Origin: Glyphotaelius pellucidus | Taxonomy: Eukaryota > Arthropoda > Insecta > Trichoptera > Limnephilidae | Assembly: GCA_936435175.1 (NCBI GenBank) | Contig: OW386559.1 | Coordinates: 18,340,264-18,404,263 of the forward strand | Direction of reading: 5' to 3' | DNA: 64,000 bases | The notes under the pieces: generated by a model | The model's database searches: none | Told to the model about the DNA's origin: nothing | Seen by the model: the letters and a program-made list of their open reading frames with translations, nothing else | Shown: piece by piece, positions 45,420 through 55,595 of the stretch | How positions within the stretch are numbered: the stretch's first letter is position 1 | How the letters are laid out: every line of letters begins with the position of its first letter | Position numbers and translations under genes: made by a program

Positions 45420-45625
45420 GGTCATGAAAATATCAGAAAGAGATGTGCAAATTTCATGACTCCAAAACTAATTGTTGGAGAAGTATCTTTTTGTACGCAG
45501 ATTTTTTGTTTTTTAAATGCTACGTGGCAAAGAGATGACTTACAGAGCTGAAAAAAGTACATTTCCGTTTACATTTCAGATAGAAAAGGTGTGTAAATTT
45601 CATGACACCAGAACTCTGTTTTATT
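45420..45625. repeat. imperfect local duplication
   Basis: ATGTGCAAATTTCATGACTCC (in part, near 45440) recurs as GTGTAAATTTCATGACACC near 45590, about 147 bp apart, with a shared AGAACT/AAAACT context. Confidence 0.45.
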
Positions 45626-45719
45626 AGGCGAGATATTACTTACATTTCAAACATTCTTTGTATTCGTCAGCACACGAGTATCGCTATATGTTACGTATTT
45701 AGATATTATTTAAAAATGT

Positions 45720-45910
45720 GGGATTGTTTGCCTCGCGATTGGCTTGCCTCCGTGGCAACCCTCCAATTCAGATCCAACAGACTCGGCCAAAAGGCTGCGG
45801 GGGTAGGGGGTGGTAAACAGACCACCCTCGCTTCCCTGCCACCCCCTCCCCCCTTGGCAGGGTCCCCGGTACTCCCACGGCCGCTGGGGCCTTTGTCCGA
45901 AACATGAGTA
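45720..45910. other. GC-rich island of unknown nature
   Basis: A 190-bp GC-rich block (C runs, GGGGGTAGGGGGTGG, a small GGGTGGT...ACCACCC hairpin) in AT-rich DNA, open in several frames by composition. No splice pattern or domain supports an exon. Confidence 0.4.
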
Positions 45911-46007
45911 TTGCAAAGTGGCCACTCCACTCATAGATATTTCACCAGTAATGATGTGGAAGTAATCATAATGCCGTCTTAGAAGCAAATATTATTTAGG
46001 GTTCCAT

Positions 46008-46739
46008 GACAATTGATCCGGCGACAATTGGCCCCCCGACAGTTGGCCCGACGACAGTTGATCCGGCGGACAGTTGATCCCCCGCTAGTTGATCCCTCCG
46101 ACAGTTGATCTTTCCGACAGTTGATCCCTCCGACAGTTGATCTGGCGGACAATTGATCTCTCCGACAGTTGATCCGGCGGACAGTTGACCCCCCGCCAGT
46201 TGATCCCTCAGACAGTTGATCTTTCCGACAGTTGATCCCTCCGACAGTTGATCTGGTGAACAGTTGATCTCTCCGACAGTTGATCCCCCAGACAGTTGAT
46301 CCCTCCGACAGTTGACCCGGCGGACAGTTGATCCCCCGCCTGTTGATCCCTCCGACAGTTGATCTCTCCGACAGTTGATCCCTCCGACAGTTGATCCCCC
46401 AGACAGTTGATCCCTCTGAAAGTTGATCTTTCCGACAGTTGATCCCTCCGACAGTTGATCTGGCGGACATTTGATCCCTCCGACAGTTGATCCCCCAGAC
46501 AGTTGATCTCTCCGACAGTTGATCCCTCCGACAGTTGAACTCTCTAACAGTTGAAATCTCCGACAGTTGAACTCTCCGACAGTTGATCTGGCGGACAGTT
46601 GATTCTTCCGAGAGTTGATCCCTCCGACAATTGATCCCTCCGACGATAGTTGACCCCCCCGATAGTTGATCCCTCTTACAGTTGATCCGGCGGACAGTTG
46701 ATCCCTCTGACAGTTGATCCCTCCGACAGTTGGTCCCCT
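46008..46739. repeat. minisatellite, 16-bp unit, about 45 copies
   Basis: Units of the type GACAGTTGATCCCTCC repeat with little length change; variants read GATCTGGCG, GATCCGGCG, GATCCCCCA or GATCTTTCC in the second half. Each unit keeps CAGTTG and usually GATC. A 163-codon minus-strand open stretch (period 16 residues = three units) is a by-product of the array. Confidence 0.95.
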
Positions 46740-46989
46740 AAAAGGTTATTTTTTCAAGTAAGTATGCGTAGAGGATATACAACCAAAGTCGATATACTTA
46801 TATCTGAATGCATCTTGAGTGAAAATCAGCTTTAAAAATGTTTTAACTAACAATAATTTCAACTCTCCGGGAGAGCATGCGGTAATAAAAAAAAAGTTGG
46901 GTTTTTCGTAACCCGGAAATGTTTGTATTTCTATACAAAATAAAAAATAACTTTTAAAATCTTTACCCATCAATTTAATACAACATTGA
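46740..46989. other. no gene seen
   Basis: AT-rich spacer. Confidence 0.4.
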
Positions 46990-47146
46990 AGAATAAGGTA
47001 ATACTAATAAATCTAAACAACAAATATGAAGAAAATAAACAAGACAAAGAAAATGTAACCGTCACAACCTGGACTCGAACCTAGGATCACTTGTCTTACC
47101 GGGACAAACGCCTTAACCAATTTGACCATTGGGATCTCTTATGTTA
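46990..47146 (-). mobile_element. tRNA-derived SINE (SINE-C), copy 1
   Basis: Minus-strand tRNA-like head with A box TGGTCAAATTGG and B box GGTTCGAGTCC, then an AT-rich body (TTGTCTTGTTTATTTTC). A related but decayed copy is at 50612-50736. Confidence 0.6.
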
Positions 47147-47399
47147 AAGTCATTTTTGTCAATTACAATGACATAACTCATTGAACCAGAGTTACAACCA
47201 CAGAAACACAACCGAAATTAGTATTTTTGAATATTACTGTTCGCAAACATTACTAAAACTATTTTTAACATTTTTAAATTTGACTCACGTAAATGAAACC
47301 GTCAGATAATTTTATCGTTTTAGGCAATAAGATGCGAAAGTATTCTAAATCATCGGTGGTGTCTCAATAATACATAACAAAAAACCTATGCAAAGCAAA
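47147..47399. other. no feature seen
   Basis: AT-rich DNA. Confidence 0.4.
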
Positions 47400-47612
47400 A
47401 ATCCAACAAAAAAATCGAGTGCAGTTCACACGCAGTAGAAGCGAAACATCACCAAGACAATTTCAACCAATAAGAGCCTTGAAAAGTGATATCATAATCA
47501 AAGCGGCCGATGAGCGCAATTTAACGCTTCGTAGGTACTGTAATGCATCATTTCCGTTTCATCCGAGTTTCAAATCACAACGAGGCTAAAGAAATTTCAT
47601 TTCAAAAACAAT
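47400..47612 (+). repeat. dispersed repeat (family H), copy
   Basis: CACGCAGTAGAAGCGAAAC ... GCGCAATTTAACGCTTCG ... TTTCCGTTTCATCCGAGTTT ... GGCTAAAGAAATTTCA in an order repeated at 49940-50265. Confidence 0.6.
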
Positions 47613-47625
47613 TGTAATATTTTTA

Positions 47626-48319
47626 TAATAGAGAACTCCAGTCCAATTTTTTTTATTTATTTTTATGAATAATGACCTTCTAACTTAAATAACTGCATAT
47701 TTATTTTTATTTTTATAGTTAGTTTTAATAGTCAAAATAAATGTCAAAATTTTAATTTTTCAAGATCTCCCGAAAATCACCGTGACGTCATCTGGCCCTG
47801 TGACGTCATCTGCCCAAAAGTTTTAGTTATTTTCAACAGATGTTGTCGTTTTGTATGGAAGAAGTAATGAGACTTTTCAATAAGTAAAACGTTCTTTGGG
47901 TGTAATTATTTATTTATTATATTATATTTATTATATTATTATATTTTTCAACATTATTACGGGAGAGTGGTATAAAAATTGTTTGAAATCATTATTTTTT
48001 TAGCTTTACGAATCGTAATCAATATTAAGGAAATCGAAGCATGAATTTTGTAGGGAACTGGAATCAGCTGTTCGACGGCCGCCATTTTGAATTTCAGCAT
48101 TGAAGCGTTTTATGGAAGCGGTGACGTCTCACAAATTCAATAATACCAACTTGACAGGGTGTTTTAAGGAACTGTTTTAAAATGGACTTTTAATATATTT
48201 TTTAAAACTCTACGTTAAATATTATTTAATAAAACTTATTTATTCAGAATCAGCGTATATTGGTCTATTTGAACATATTTTTTTAAAGCCATAATATTTT
48301 TCACTGGAGTTCCTTATTA
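47626..48319 (-). mobile_element. non-autonomous TIR element (MITE-F), copy 2
   Basis: 694 bp with ends TAATAGAGAACTCCAG and CTGGAGTTCCTTATTA (TACTGG/CACTGG variants next to them), the reverse-orientation relative of 243-1169, shortened by internal deletion. Confidence 0.75.
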
Positions 48320-49939
48320 ATTGATAGCTTAGTTTTAATTTGTATAGCCACAAATAAAATCGATCTTCTACATTCTATACCTTTGTAACCACCGCGCAAC
48401 TTAAACAAGTAGTTTTGTGAACTATAGCAAAAAAGTTATCCAGACATGAACTCGGCCCGTTGAAAAGTCATTTTGCGAAACTTTTCCCCCTTTACCCTAC
48501 CACTTCCTGAACTCTTTGTGTTCTTTTTTTCTTTTTTAGCTTTGAAACTTTTCCCTGCAGAAATCCATTGCAACGACTCGATTAAATAATAATTAATATT
48601 TTAAAGACAAGCACCTAAGGCGATGCATCTCGATACACATTCGGAAATGAGCTAAATCATGCGTTCTTTAAGCAGATATCCATAAGGATGAATTTCATGT
48701 TTTACACCAGCCAATTGTTTTGATTTGTGAAAAAAAATCGCCGAAATGCATGTTTTATTTAACCCGCGAGCACTCGCACATTTAAAATTCACACGAGCAC
48801 TCACGTATAGAGCATTTTGCTCACGTTTTATAAATAGCCAAAAAATACATAAATTATTTCTTCATATTATTACCAAAATTTAATAAAATAATCATGTGTA
48901 AATAGTCAAAATGACAGCGAGCTCACTTTATAGCCACATAAATTATTTTTTATAATGGTATCACTAGGTACATCGCAGCGCCCGGCGACTTTGATCGACC
49001 GGCACGAAAGATCATTCGCTTTCTCGTGTCCCGCTGAGTCGCTCGCTTGCATTCTAGCCATCTTTCTAAATTCCTTCTGATAATTCTTGTCGTGTCGCGT
49101 TCGAGTATTCAAATTGTACATTAGTGTGGGCCGATTTTTTTTTCTTCCGAATTTCTTTTGGCGCTAGTAATAAAAAGTTGTCTATGCATCTAAAACATCA
49201 AAACAATTTTGTAAAAAAAAAAATAAAAAAATATTCTAAAGCTCCGCAAGTTCTTTGAAGTTTGAGAGAATATCGAAATATTCTGAAATAGTTTAAAGAT
49301 ATTCATTTATGAGCTCTTGTTAAATAAAGTCTATAGCTTCGATGTATAAAACCACCATTTAATGGCACTAAACCACGTCCGCCCGTAGTCCCCAAACCCG
49401 CCCTCAGAGCAGCGCGCCGTATTGGCCGTCCCTTAGTCGACCAAGGACACTCCGTTTCGTGATATTGTTGGGTAGGTAACTAGAAGTATTTTGAAAATAT
49501 GGGAAAAAGCTTCTTTGTAAATGGAGCTGACTTCTGATGTTAGATTAAGTTCTTCTAATTCTTCTTCCCGTTACATTTTCCAAAATGGGAGGATTCTTGA
49601 TTTTTGATAACATTTGTCATACTATAATATTTAAATAACAAATATAGGAACTAAATTAGTATTTCTTAACTGCACTTTTGGAATAAACTAAAGAAATAAC
49701 TTTAATTAAAAAAAATTATGGAATGAATAACAAAACATTAATCTTCATCATATGCACGAGCTTTACATTTGTCAGATAAAATAAAAGCGTGTTCTGTGCA
49801 TAACTCTAACTTAAACATTCTGGAATAAACTAAAAAATAATACTTACGTTGTTACTCGTGCGATGAAGAAAATGCCGCGCTAGGGGATCCTGCCGAACCA
49901 ACCACCTCTGCTGAGCGACTGATACACCTTAAGACGAAA
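48320..49939. other. no gene seen
   Basis: AT-rich DNA without a recognised element. A GC-rich patch at 48975-49060 holds a short minus-strand open stretch with no domain. Confidence 0.35.
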
Positions 49940-50560
49940 AAATTTCGAGTGCAGTTATAACACGCGGTAGAAGCGAAACTTTACCAAAACAACCTCAACT
50001 AAGGAGCCCTGTAAAGTGGGGTCATATAACAGCCAATGAGCGCAGACCTAGAGAAAAACCAAGGAGCCTCGAAAAGTGAGGTCATAATCAAAGCGCAGTG
50101 AGCAGGCCAATGAACGCAAACGTCACGTCGTTTCCGTTTTATATCTCTACCATAGGAGCCTTGATAAGAGTATAATGCTTCGCAGGTGCTGTACGCGTCA
50201 TTTCCGTTTCATTCGAATTCCGAATCGCTAACGGGGCTAAGGAAGTTTCACTTCAAAAACCGTTACGCGCGGGACGAGGGAAGAATATAACTCAGCTATT
50301 GGGCGCGGTACATATGTTGCATAAATGGACATTTTTGCATAAATGGCGCGAATTTTAAATTCACCGTGAGGGAAATGCTCATAACGGGGCTAAGGAAGTT
50401 TCAATTCAAAAACCGTTACGCGCGGGACGAGGGAAGAATAAAACTCAGCTACTGAGCGAACGCGTTACATATGTTGCATAAATGGACATTACTGCATAAA
50501 TGGCGCGAATTTTAAATTCACCGTGAGGGAAATGTTCATAGGGCGAGTGCTCACGGGTTA
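49940..50560 (+). repeat. dispersed repeat (family H) with internal tandem duplication
   Basis: 49940-50265 matches 47400-47612. Within it, 50230-50382 is tandemly duplicated as 50383-50540 (period 153 bp; both contain CGTTACGCGCGGGACGAGGG and ATGTTGCATAAATGGACATT). Confidence 0.7.
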
Positions 50561-50611
50561 ATTTTGTTAAGTTCACGCACGAAATAATCTAAAGCATATC
50601 ATTGAAGAAGA

Positions 50612-50736
50612 AGATAATAAGAATAAATCTAAAAGTAAATATGAAAAAAAAACGAGACAGAAAAATAAAAATGTAACGATCGCAACCCGGAATCTCTATC
50701 TTGTCTTAACGTGTCAAACGCCTTAACCATTGCTTT
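50612..50736 (-). mobile_element. SINE-C, decayed copy 2
   Basis: Shares the GTAACGATCGCAACCCGGAA and CAAACGCCTTAACCATTG blocks and the AT-rich body with 46990-47146. The B box is damaged. Confidence 0.5.
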
Positions 50737-50773
50737 TAAGTAATTTTCTCTCATATTTCAAATTCAGAATTTG

Positions 50774-51272
50774 TGTAGGGGCGTGTAAATAGCCCCAGAC
50801 ACGAGGTAAATTAAGGAAAGTTGAACTCTTCCCTATGTGACACAAAACAGTCTACACAGCAATTCCAAAATCCTAAGTGAAAACAAAACAATACTCACTC
50901 AGAGAATGCAGCTCTTGCACGAGGTCCAGCACAAAACGACACTAGTTTTCATTAAAAATATTGATTTTTTGCCAAGGCGGTAAGTGCACAATCTCAACAT
51001 GTGTTCACAGGAAGGAAGTTCAAACAAAGAAAATATAGATTTGCAAATTAATAATAATACGTGCCGAAATCTTAGGTACAACAATAATTCAATTATGGGT
51101 GAATTATTTGATTATGATTTGACTAGGACTGACCTCTCTTGGCTTTTACTATCACTCACGTCGGAAGTAATTGCCTGCTTCACAGAGGTAAGAAAATGCA
51201 TGAATACACTGAATTTCAATGTCACATAGGTAAATTCAATATAATACAACCACCATAGATGGCGCGTATCCA
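50774..51272 (+). mobile_element. solo LTR, copy 2
   Basis: 499 bp, TGTAGGGGCGTG ... GCGCGTATCCA, flanked by near-identical 5-bp repeats ATTTG (50769-50773) and ATTAG (51273-51277). Same family and orientation as 20604-21108. No internal region. Confidence 0.75.
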
Positions 51273-51368
51273 ATTAGCAATATTATCTTCGATTAATTTT
51301 TCCCATAGTTTTGGCCAATACCATTTTAAATGATCACAAAGTTCTAAAGAATTGGTTTGTGACCTTAA

Positions 51369-51796
51369 GCCGCCGCTATCTGAATTTCGACCGATTTCTT
51401 ACATATCTCCCTTCAACATTTGAAGTTTTTAAGCTCTTAAAAAAATATATGTTATTTTTTAAGATAATATCTAGATACTTTCCATGCCGGAACGCAAATT
51501 ATATGAAATTCCCTCGATAGAAAAAAATCTCAAAGAATGCTCCGAAAATTATTTAAAACAAGTCTATTTCTATTATTTTACAAGTTATATTTGTGAAAAA
51601 ATTCACAATGTTTCTTTAAATGAAACTTAAGATACCTTACACGAGATTTTTGGTCTATTTTAAACGAGTCATGTTTTATTAAGCATTTTCCCAATTTTCG
51701 TATCAATTTTGTCATTGAAAATATTGGGGCGCTCTGTCCAACATTCGTAATTACATATCTCTCCATCTTCTTCTTTTTGGGCCGGAAAGCGTCACC
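51369..51796 (-). mobile_element. TTAA-flanked MITE (MITE-T), copy 4
   Basis: 428 bp between TTAA at 51365-51368 and 51797-51800, minus orientation. Ends GCCGCCGCTATCTG and, reversed, GGTGACGCTTTCCGG. The minus strand keeps EEDGEICNYECWTERPN and LNKT with a stop. Confidence 0.8.
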
Positions 51797-51800
51797 TTAA

Positions 51801-51934
51801 TAATGTTTTGGATAAATTTATCCGATTTTATTTGTTTGAGGCACCTATTGACCTTTTCTGAAAGTTTAAATAAATATCTCATTTTTATTTGAATAACTCT
51901 TATTATAATAACTTTTGAAGGTTATTATGAATAC
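51801..51934. other. no feature seen
   Basis: AT-rich spacer. Confidence 0.4.
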
Positions 51935-52172
51935 ATTATCTTAGCGGCATATGCGTCTGGCTTCCAACTGCTTGGCAGGCCAGTTCGGGAGAGACTGGTT
52001 GAAGGAAACCCAGTCTGGACCTCTCCAACCGGACTCTCTAGGAACATCGCTTTACCTGCAGTAGGAGGGATAGATTCATACGTCCGTCTTCCCTGGACAC
52101 ACTGACCACCAGATTTCTCCTTTTCCAAAAAGACTCACCACGCAGACACATGGAGCTAATCTAAAAGAAATT
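51935..52172 (+). mobile_element. LINE-H-related non-coding retroposon, partial
   Basis: Middle part of the long form (GGAGAGACTGGTTGAAGG in part, CATACGTCCGTCTTCCCTGG) then a shortened 3' end; the hairpin is lost. Confidence 0.6.
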
Positions 52173-52580
52173 TTTTTTCTGATTTTGTTCGCTTAATTAT
52201 TAAATAATTTTCCTTCTTCACAAAGTATGTCCATAATTCCTTTTCCTTTCAAAGACCCTTCTACTGAGATAAAAAAATGCCTAAAACCGGTACAATTTAC
52301 GGTCCAAAAACATAAGTATTTACTAGGAAGTTATAACATACGTTAAGGTTTCCCAAAATAATTGCTCTCCCTTGGGTCAAGTGGTGTTTAAAAATAGAAC
52401 ACGAAGTCGAGTACCTACGTCTGGAGAGATATGGCACGATCAATTGAACCAAGGGCTCCAGTCAAAAGGTGGCACTTGAACGACGTAGACAGAAATACAT
52501 TTGGAAAAGCCTGGAATAGGTTGCGAATCGCAAGTCGATTTAAATTGGACTTGAAACTCGATAAAGTCAATGTATCGGAA
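52173..52580. other. no gene seen
   Basis: No supported feature. Confidence 0.4.
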
Positions 52581-52834
52581 AGGTGCAATTTCTAAATTAG
52601 ATCGATTTTTTGTTTTTTTTTTAAATTTTATTTTTAAGGGTTTTATTTCGGGTTGCCCTACCTCCTTATTTTCTAATGTTTTGGACAGCGTTACAGCGTC
52701 CATCATCAAGGCAGATGTGTGATAATGGACACTGTAACGCTGACCAAAACGTTAGAAAATAAGGAAGTAGGGCCACACAATATAACACCCGAAAAATAAA
52801 TAACAAAAATCGATCTAATTTAGAAATTTCACCT
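52581..52834. mobile_element. fold-back element, family N, complete copy
   Basis: A 254-bp element that is one long inverted repeat: AGGTGCAATTTCTAAATTAG on the left and CTAATTTAGAAATTTCACCT on the right, with matching inner blocks (TTATTTTCTAATGTTTTGG against CCAAAACGTTAGAAAATAA). The centre is the conserved CGTTACAGCGTCCATCATCA segment. No coding capacity. Confidence 0.85.
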
Positions 52835-53034
52835 TAACTGTTAGTACAGTAAATGATTCCGGGGTTGCAGTTCCATACCCTCCTCGCAAATTATAAAAGA
52901 TAAATTAAAAACGTTATATGTTTCTTTTTAGCTAATTGTATATACTTTCCTCCCGTATTTATTCTTAAGGAATCCGCATTGAGTTTATTGCCTCCTCTAT
53001 TGGATGCATCGTGTCAATTTGATTGAGAAACTAA

Positions 53035-54082
53035 GGGCCAATTGCATCAAAAATAATTAAAGTAAGGTTTAAAGTTAAATACTTAAACCGAGTTTAAGCC
53101 CTAACTAAAGTTAAGCTGCAATTCAGCACACTTGAGTTGCTTCAACATAAAAAAAAGTTAGTTTATAGTTACCAGTGTTGCCATCGAAATAGTTTCGAAT
53201 TTTCCTCGGATTTGACATATTTAAATACAAATAAACACACAATTTATTTTTACGGGTATCAACACTAACCAAATCGGGTCGATTTCTTGACGTTTGACGG
53301 TTATGGAGGTTATGATTGGTTAATTTATGCTATAGAGGTTGTTTGGTATTTCACAGTTGCAGTTTAAAAACGTCAATAACGTTTGTGGAATGATGATGTT
53401 ATTATATTGTTGCCGAAGGCGGGCTATTATTGCTCTGCTGTCTTACAAAACCAAACCAAACAATACTTTTATGCACCCCAGAGATGTCTCCTGTACCTAC
53501 ATCTTTGCGTCGTTCCCGTTACATACAAATTCATTAGTATTAAAACCTGGTCTACAGTACAAACATCATGATTTCTGACATGACTAAAAAATTATTTTGT
53601 TTCAGTGCCGTTGCATTTATTGAAATATTACAATGCTAGTAGGTATAAATTATTAAGATACGTTTGAGTGTTTAAACACTTGTTTGTAAATCTAGTGATC
53701 TCATTGGCATTGTTGGCAATGAGTAAAGTTTATTGCCTAACCATACTTTTTGTTCCGAAATCTGGCAATAAAATTCATCTTATCAATAATACAATCAATT
53801 GATTATCAAAACCCGGGTTGTCGAGACGTTTTTTATTATTATTTTCTATTAAAACAAAATTTCGTTTCTTTCTGACGGATGACAGCTGACAACTTTAACA
53901 AAATCTAACTTAAAACTCTCAACATCGCTGGGTTAAATAAAAGTAACTTTTTTGTAACTATTTAGTTAACTTTTATTTAAACGAAGTTGAAACAACCCAT
54001 TTTTGTAAGAAATGACAAAAATGTTACTTTTATTTAACTTTAACTAAAAAGTAACTTTAACTATTTTCGATGCAACTGGCCC
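53035..54082. mobile_element. Harbinger-like non-autonomous element
   Basis: 1048 bp with inverted ends GGGCCAATTGCATC and, reversed, GGGCCAGTTGCATC, flanked by TAA on both sides (53032-53034 and 54083-54085), the 3-bp target duplication typical of PIF/Harbinger. Subterminal TTAAAGTTA-type repeats occur at both ends. The interior has no convincing transposase; the open stretch at 53339-53578 shows no clear domain. Confidence 0.75.
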
Positions 54083-54227
54083 TAATTCTCCACTGTCGCT
54101 AAATCGAGCGTCAATTTAACTGTCCAAGAACAGATCCCTCCGCCGTTTATACAGGGTGACTCGTAATCAATGCAGTATATTAAATGATACTGTTATCTAG
54201 CTGTTTCAAGACAAAATTTTTGATTTT

Positions 54228-54275
54228 TTCAAGTGAAAACTTCCTTAGCCCCGTTGTGATTTAAAACTCAATGAA
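54228..54275 (-). repeat. fragment of repeat family H
   Basis: GTGAAAACTTCCTTAGCCCC then GTTGTGATT, the reverse complement of the GGCTAAGGAAGTTTCAC motif at 50236-50252. Confidence 0.5.
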
Positions 54276-54562
54276 ATAAAAAATAGCTACACTAAAAATA
54301 GACAAACACATTCATCTATTTCTATAGGATACATCTATAGCCTCCCGACTCTTGTCTACTTTAGTTTTCTGATGGTTTCACTTCTATCGCGTGTGAACTG
54401 CACACTAGTATTTTTTTCTCTGTTTACCATCTTCCTAATGGTTAAGAATGAACAACTTCATGTATTCAGACAGATTCGACCACTACGTTTGGTATTTGAC
54501 GTTTGTCGTAGGTTAAGTTTGAAGGTTGTAAAAGAGGCATATTTTTTTTTCTTTCGTTTTTA

Positions 54563-54716
54563 TGCGAATGCCATGCCAAGAGAGTTCCAACTGCTCCCAA
54601 CTCTTTGGAGCCTGTGAGACTATGGCATCCCTAATTGGGGTACATTGTGAGGCTGAAGGTAGTGGAGAGGGGAAGAAGATAGATGGATGGAAGGTGGGGA
54701 TGTACATGGCTAAAAA
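54563..54716 (-). mobile_element. SINE-A 3' half
   Basis: Minus-strand SINE-A end (AGAGTTCCAACTGCTCCC, GTGAGACTATGGCATCCC, GGTAGTGGAGAGGGGAAG). A further fragment with CGTCCCAACTGCTCCCAAT lies at 54856-54905. Confidence 0.7.
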
Positions 54717-54950
54717 GTAGGTTATTAGGTTCCCATTTGGGTAACCCACAGGATTGAGAACAGTTACGGTGTTCACACATGACTGAGAGCAGTCGGGACA
54801 TTTGTGTGGTGTTCATACATGGTTGGGATCAGTTGGGACGTTTGCACACAACCGTCCCAACTGCTCCCAATCGTCTGAAGCCAGTAAGGCTATGATTTCC
54901 TCAAGTCGAAAACCACACAGGAAATAAAAAAAGTCGCAATTAAGAAACAA

Positions 54951-55228
54951 ACTCAGATCCGCCGTCTTACGGGAACCATATATATTTTTAAAATTTTCTT
55001 TATTTATAGCTTTGGTGATACATAATTAGATTTTTCGACCACCATGCTGGGCACACGCTCATGTTATTGCGATCGATTTAACATACATTTAACTCAGATC
55101 CGCCGTCTTACGGGAACCATATATATTTTTAAAATTTTCTTTATTTATAGCTTTGGTGATACATAATTAGATTTTTCGACCACCATGCTGGGCACACGCT
55201 CATGTTATTGCGATCGATTTAACATACA
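54951..55228. repeat. tandem duplication, period 141 bp
   Basis: 54951-55087 and 55092-55228 are identical by eye over about 137 bp (ACTCAGATCCGCCGTCTTAC onward), joined by TTTA. This implies a very recent duplication or an assembly artefact. Confidence 0.9.
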
Positions 55229-55404
55229 GTGCATTAACATTTAAAATATGAAAGAATATAAAAGATTATAAAAGAATATCAATGAATATAAAATGAAATA
55301 ATATTAAAACAATGAAAATGAAGATATAATAATATCGAAGAAAGTATGAAAGAGAAAAAAAAAAAAAAATACTTTTGTGCTTCGGACCACACGACTTGAA
55401 GTAA

Positions 55405-55595
55405 AACTTCTATGAGAGGAAGAGAGAAAGAAAATGTGCACGCGCACCGCTCTCCTACAGTGTGATACAGACAATTAATAGGCCTGCACTGTGTCTTAGA
55501 TATACGCAACGTAACTGGCTATGAGAGAAAGAGAGAAGAAAACGTGTGCTCGCACCTTTCTCTCTTGCCCCTACAGTAACATGCGAAACACAACT
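55405..55595. repeat. diverged direct repeat, ~60 bp
   Basis: Two copies of TATGAGAG(G/A)AAGAGAGAA followed by a TGTGC(A/T)CGC word and CTCTC...CCTACAGT at about 55411 and 55519. Confidence 0.5.

Noticed and set aside
45979..46470. A 163-codon minus-strand frame with a 16-residue repeat
   Set aside because: It is the translated 16-bp minisatellite; its period is exactly three DNA units.
52440..52709. An 89-codon minus-strand frame at the family N fold-back
   Set aside because: It runs across the element boundary into unique sequence, so it cannot be the element's own gene, and it has no domain.
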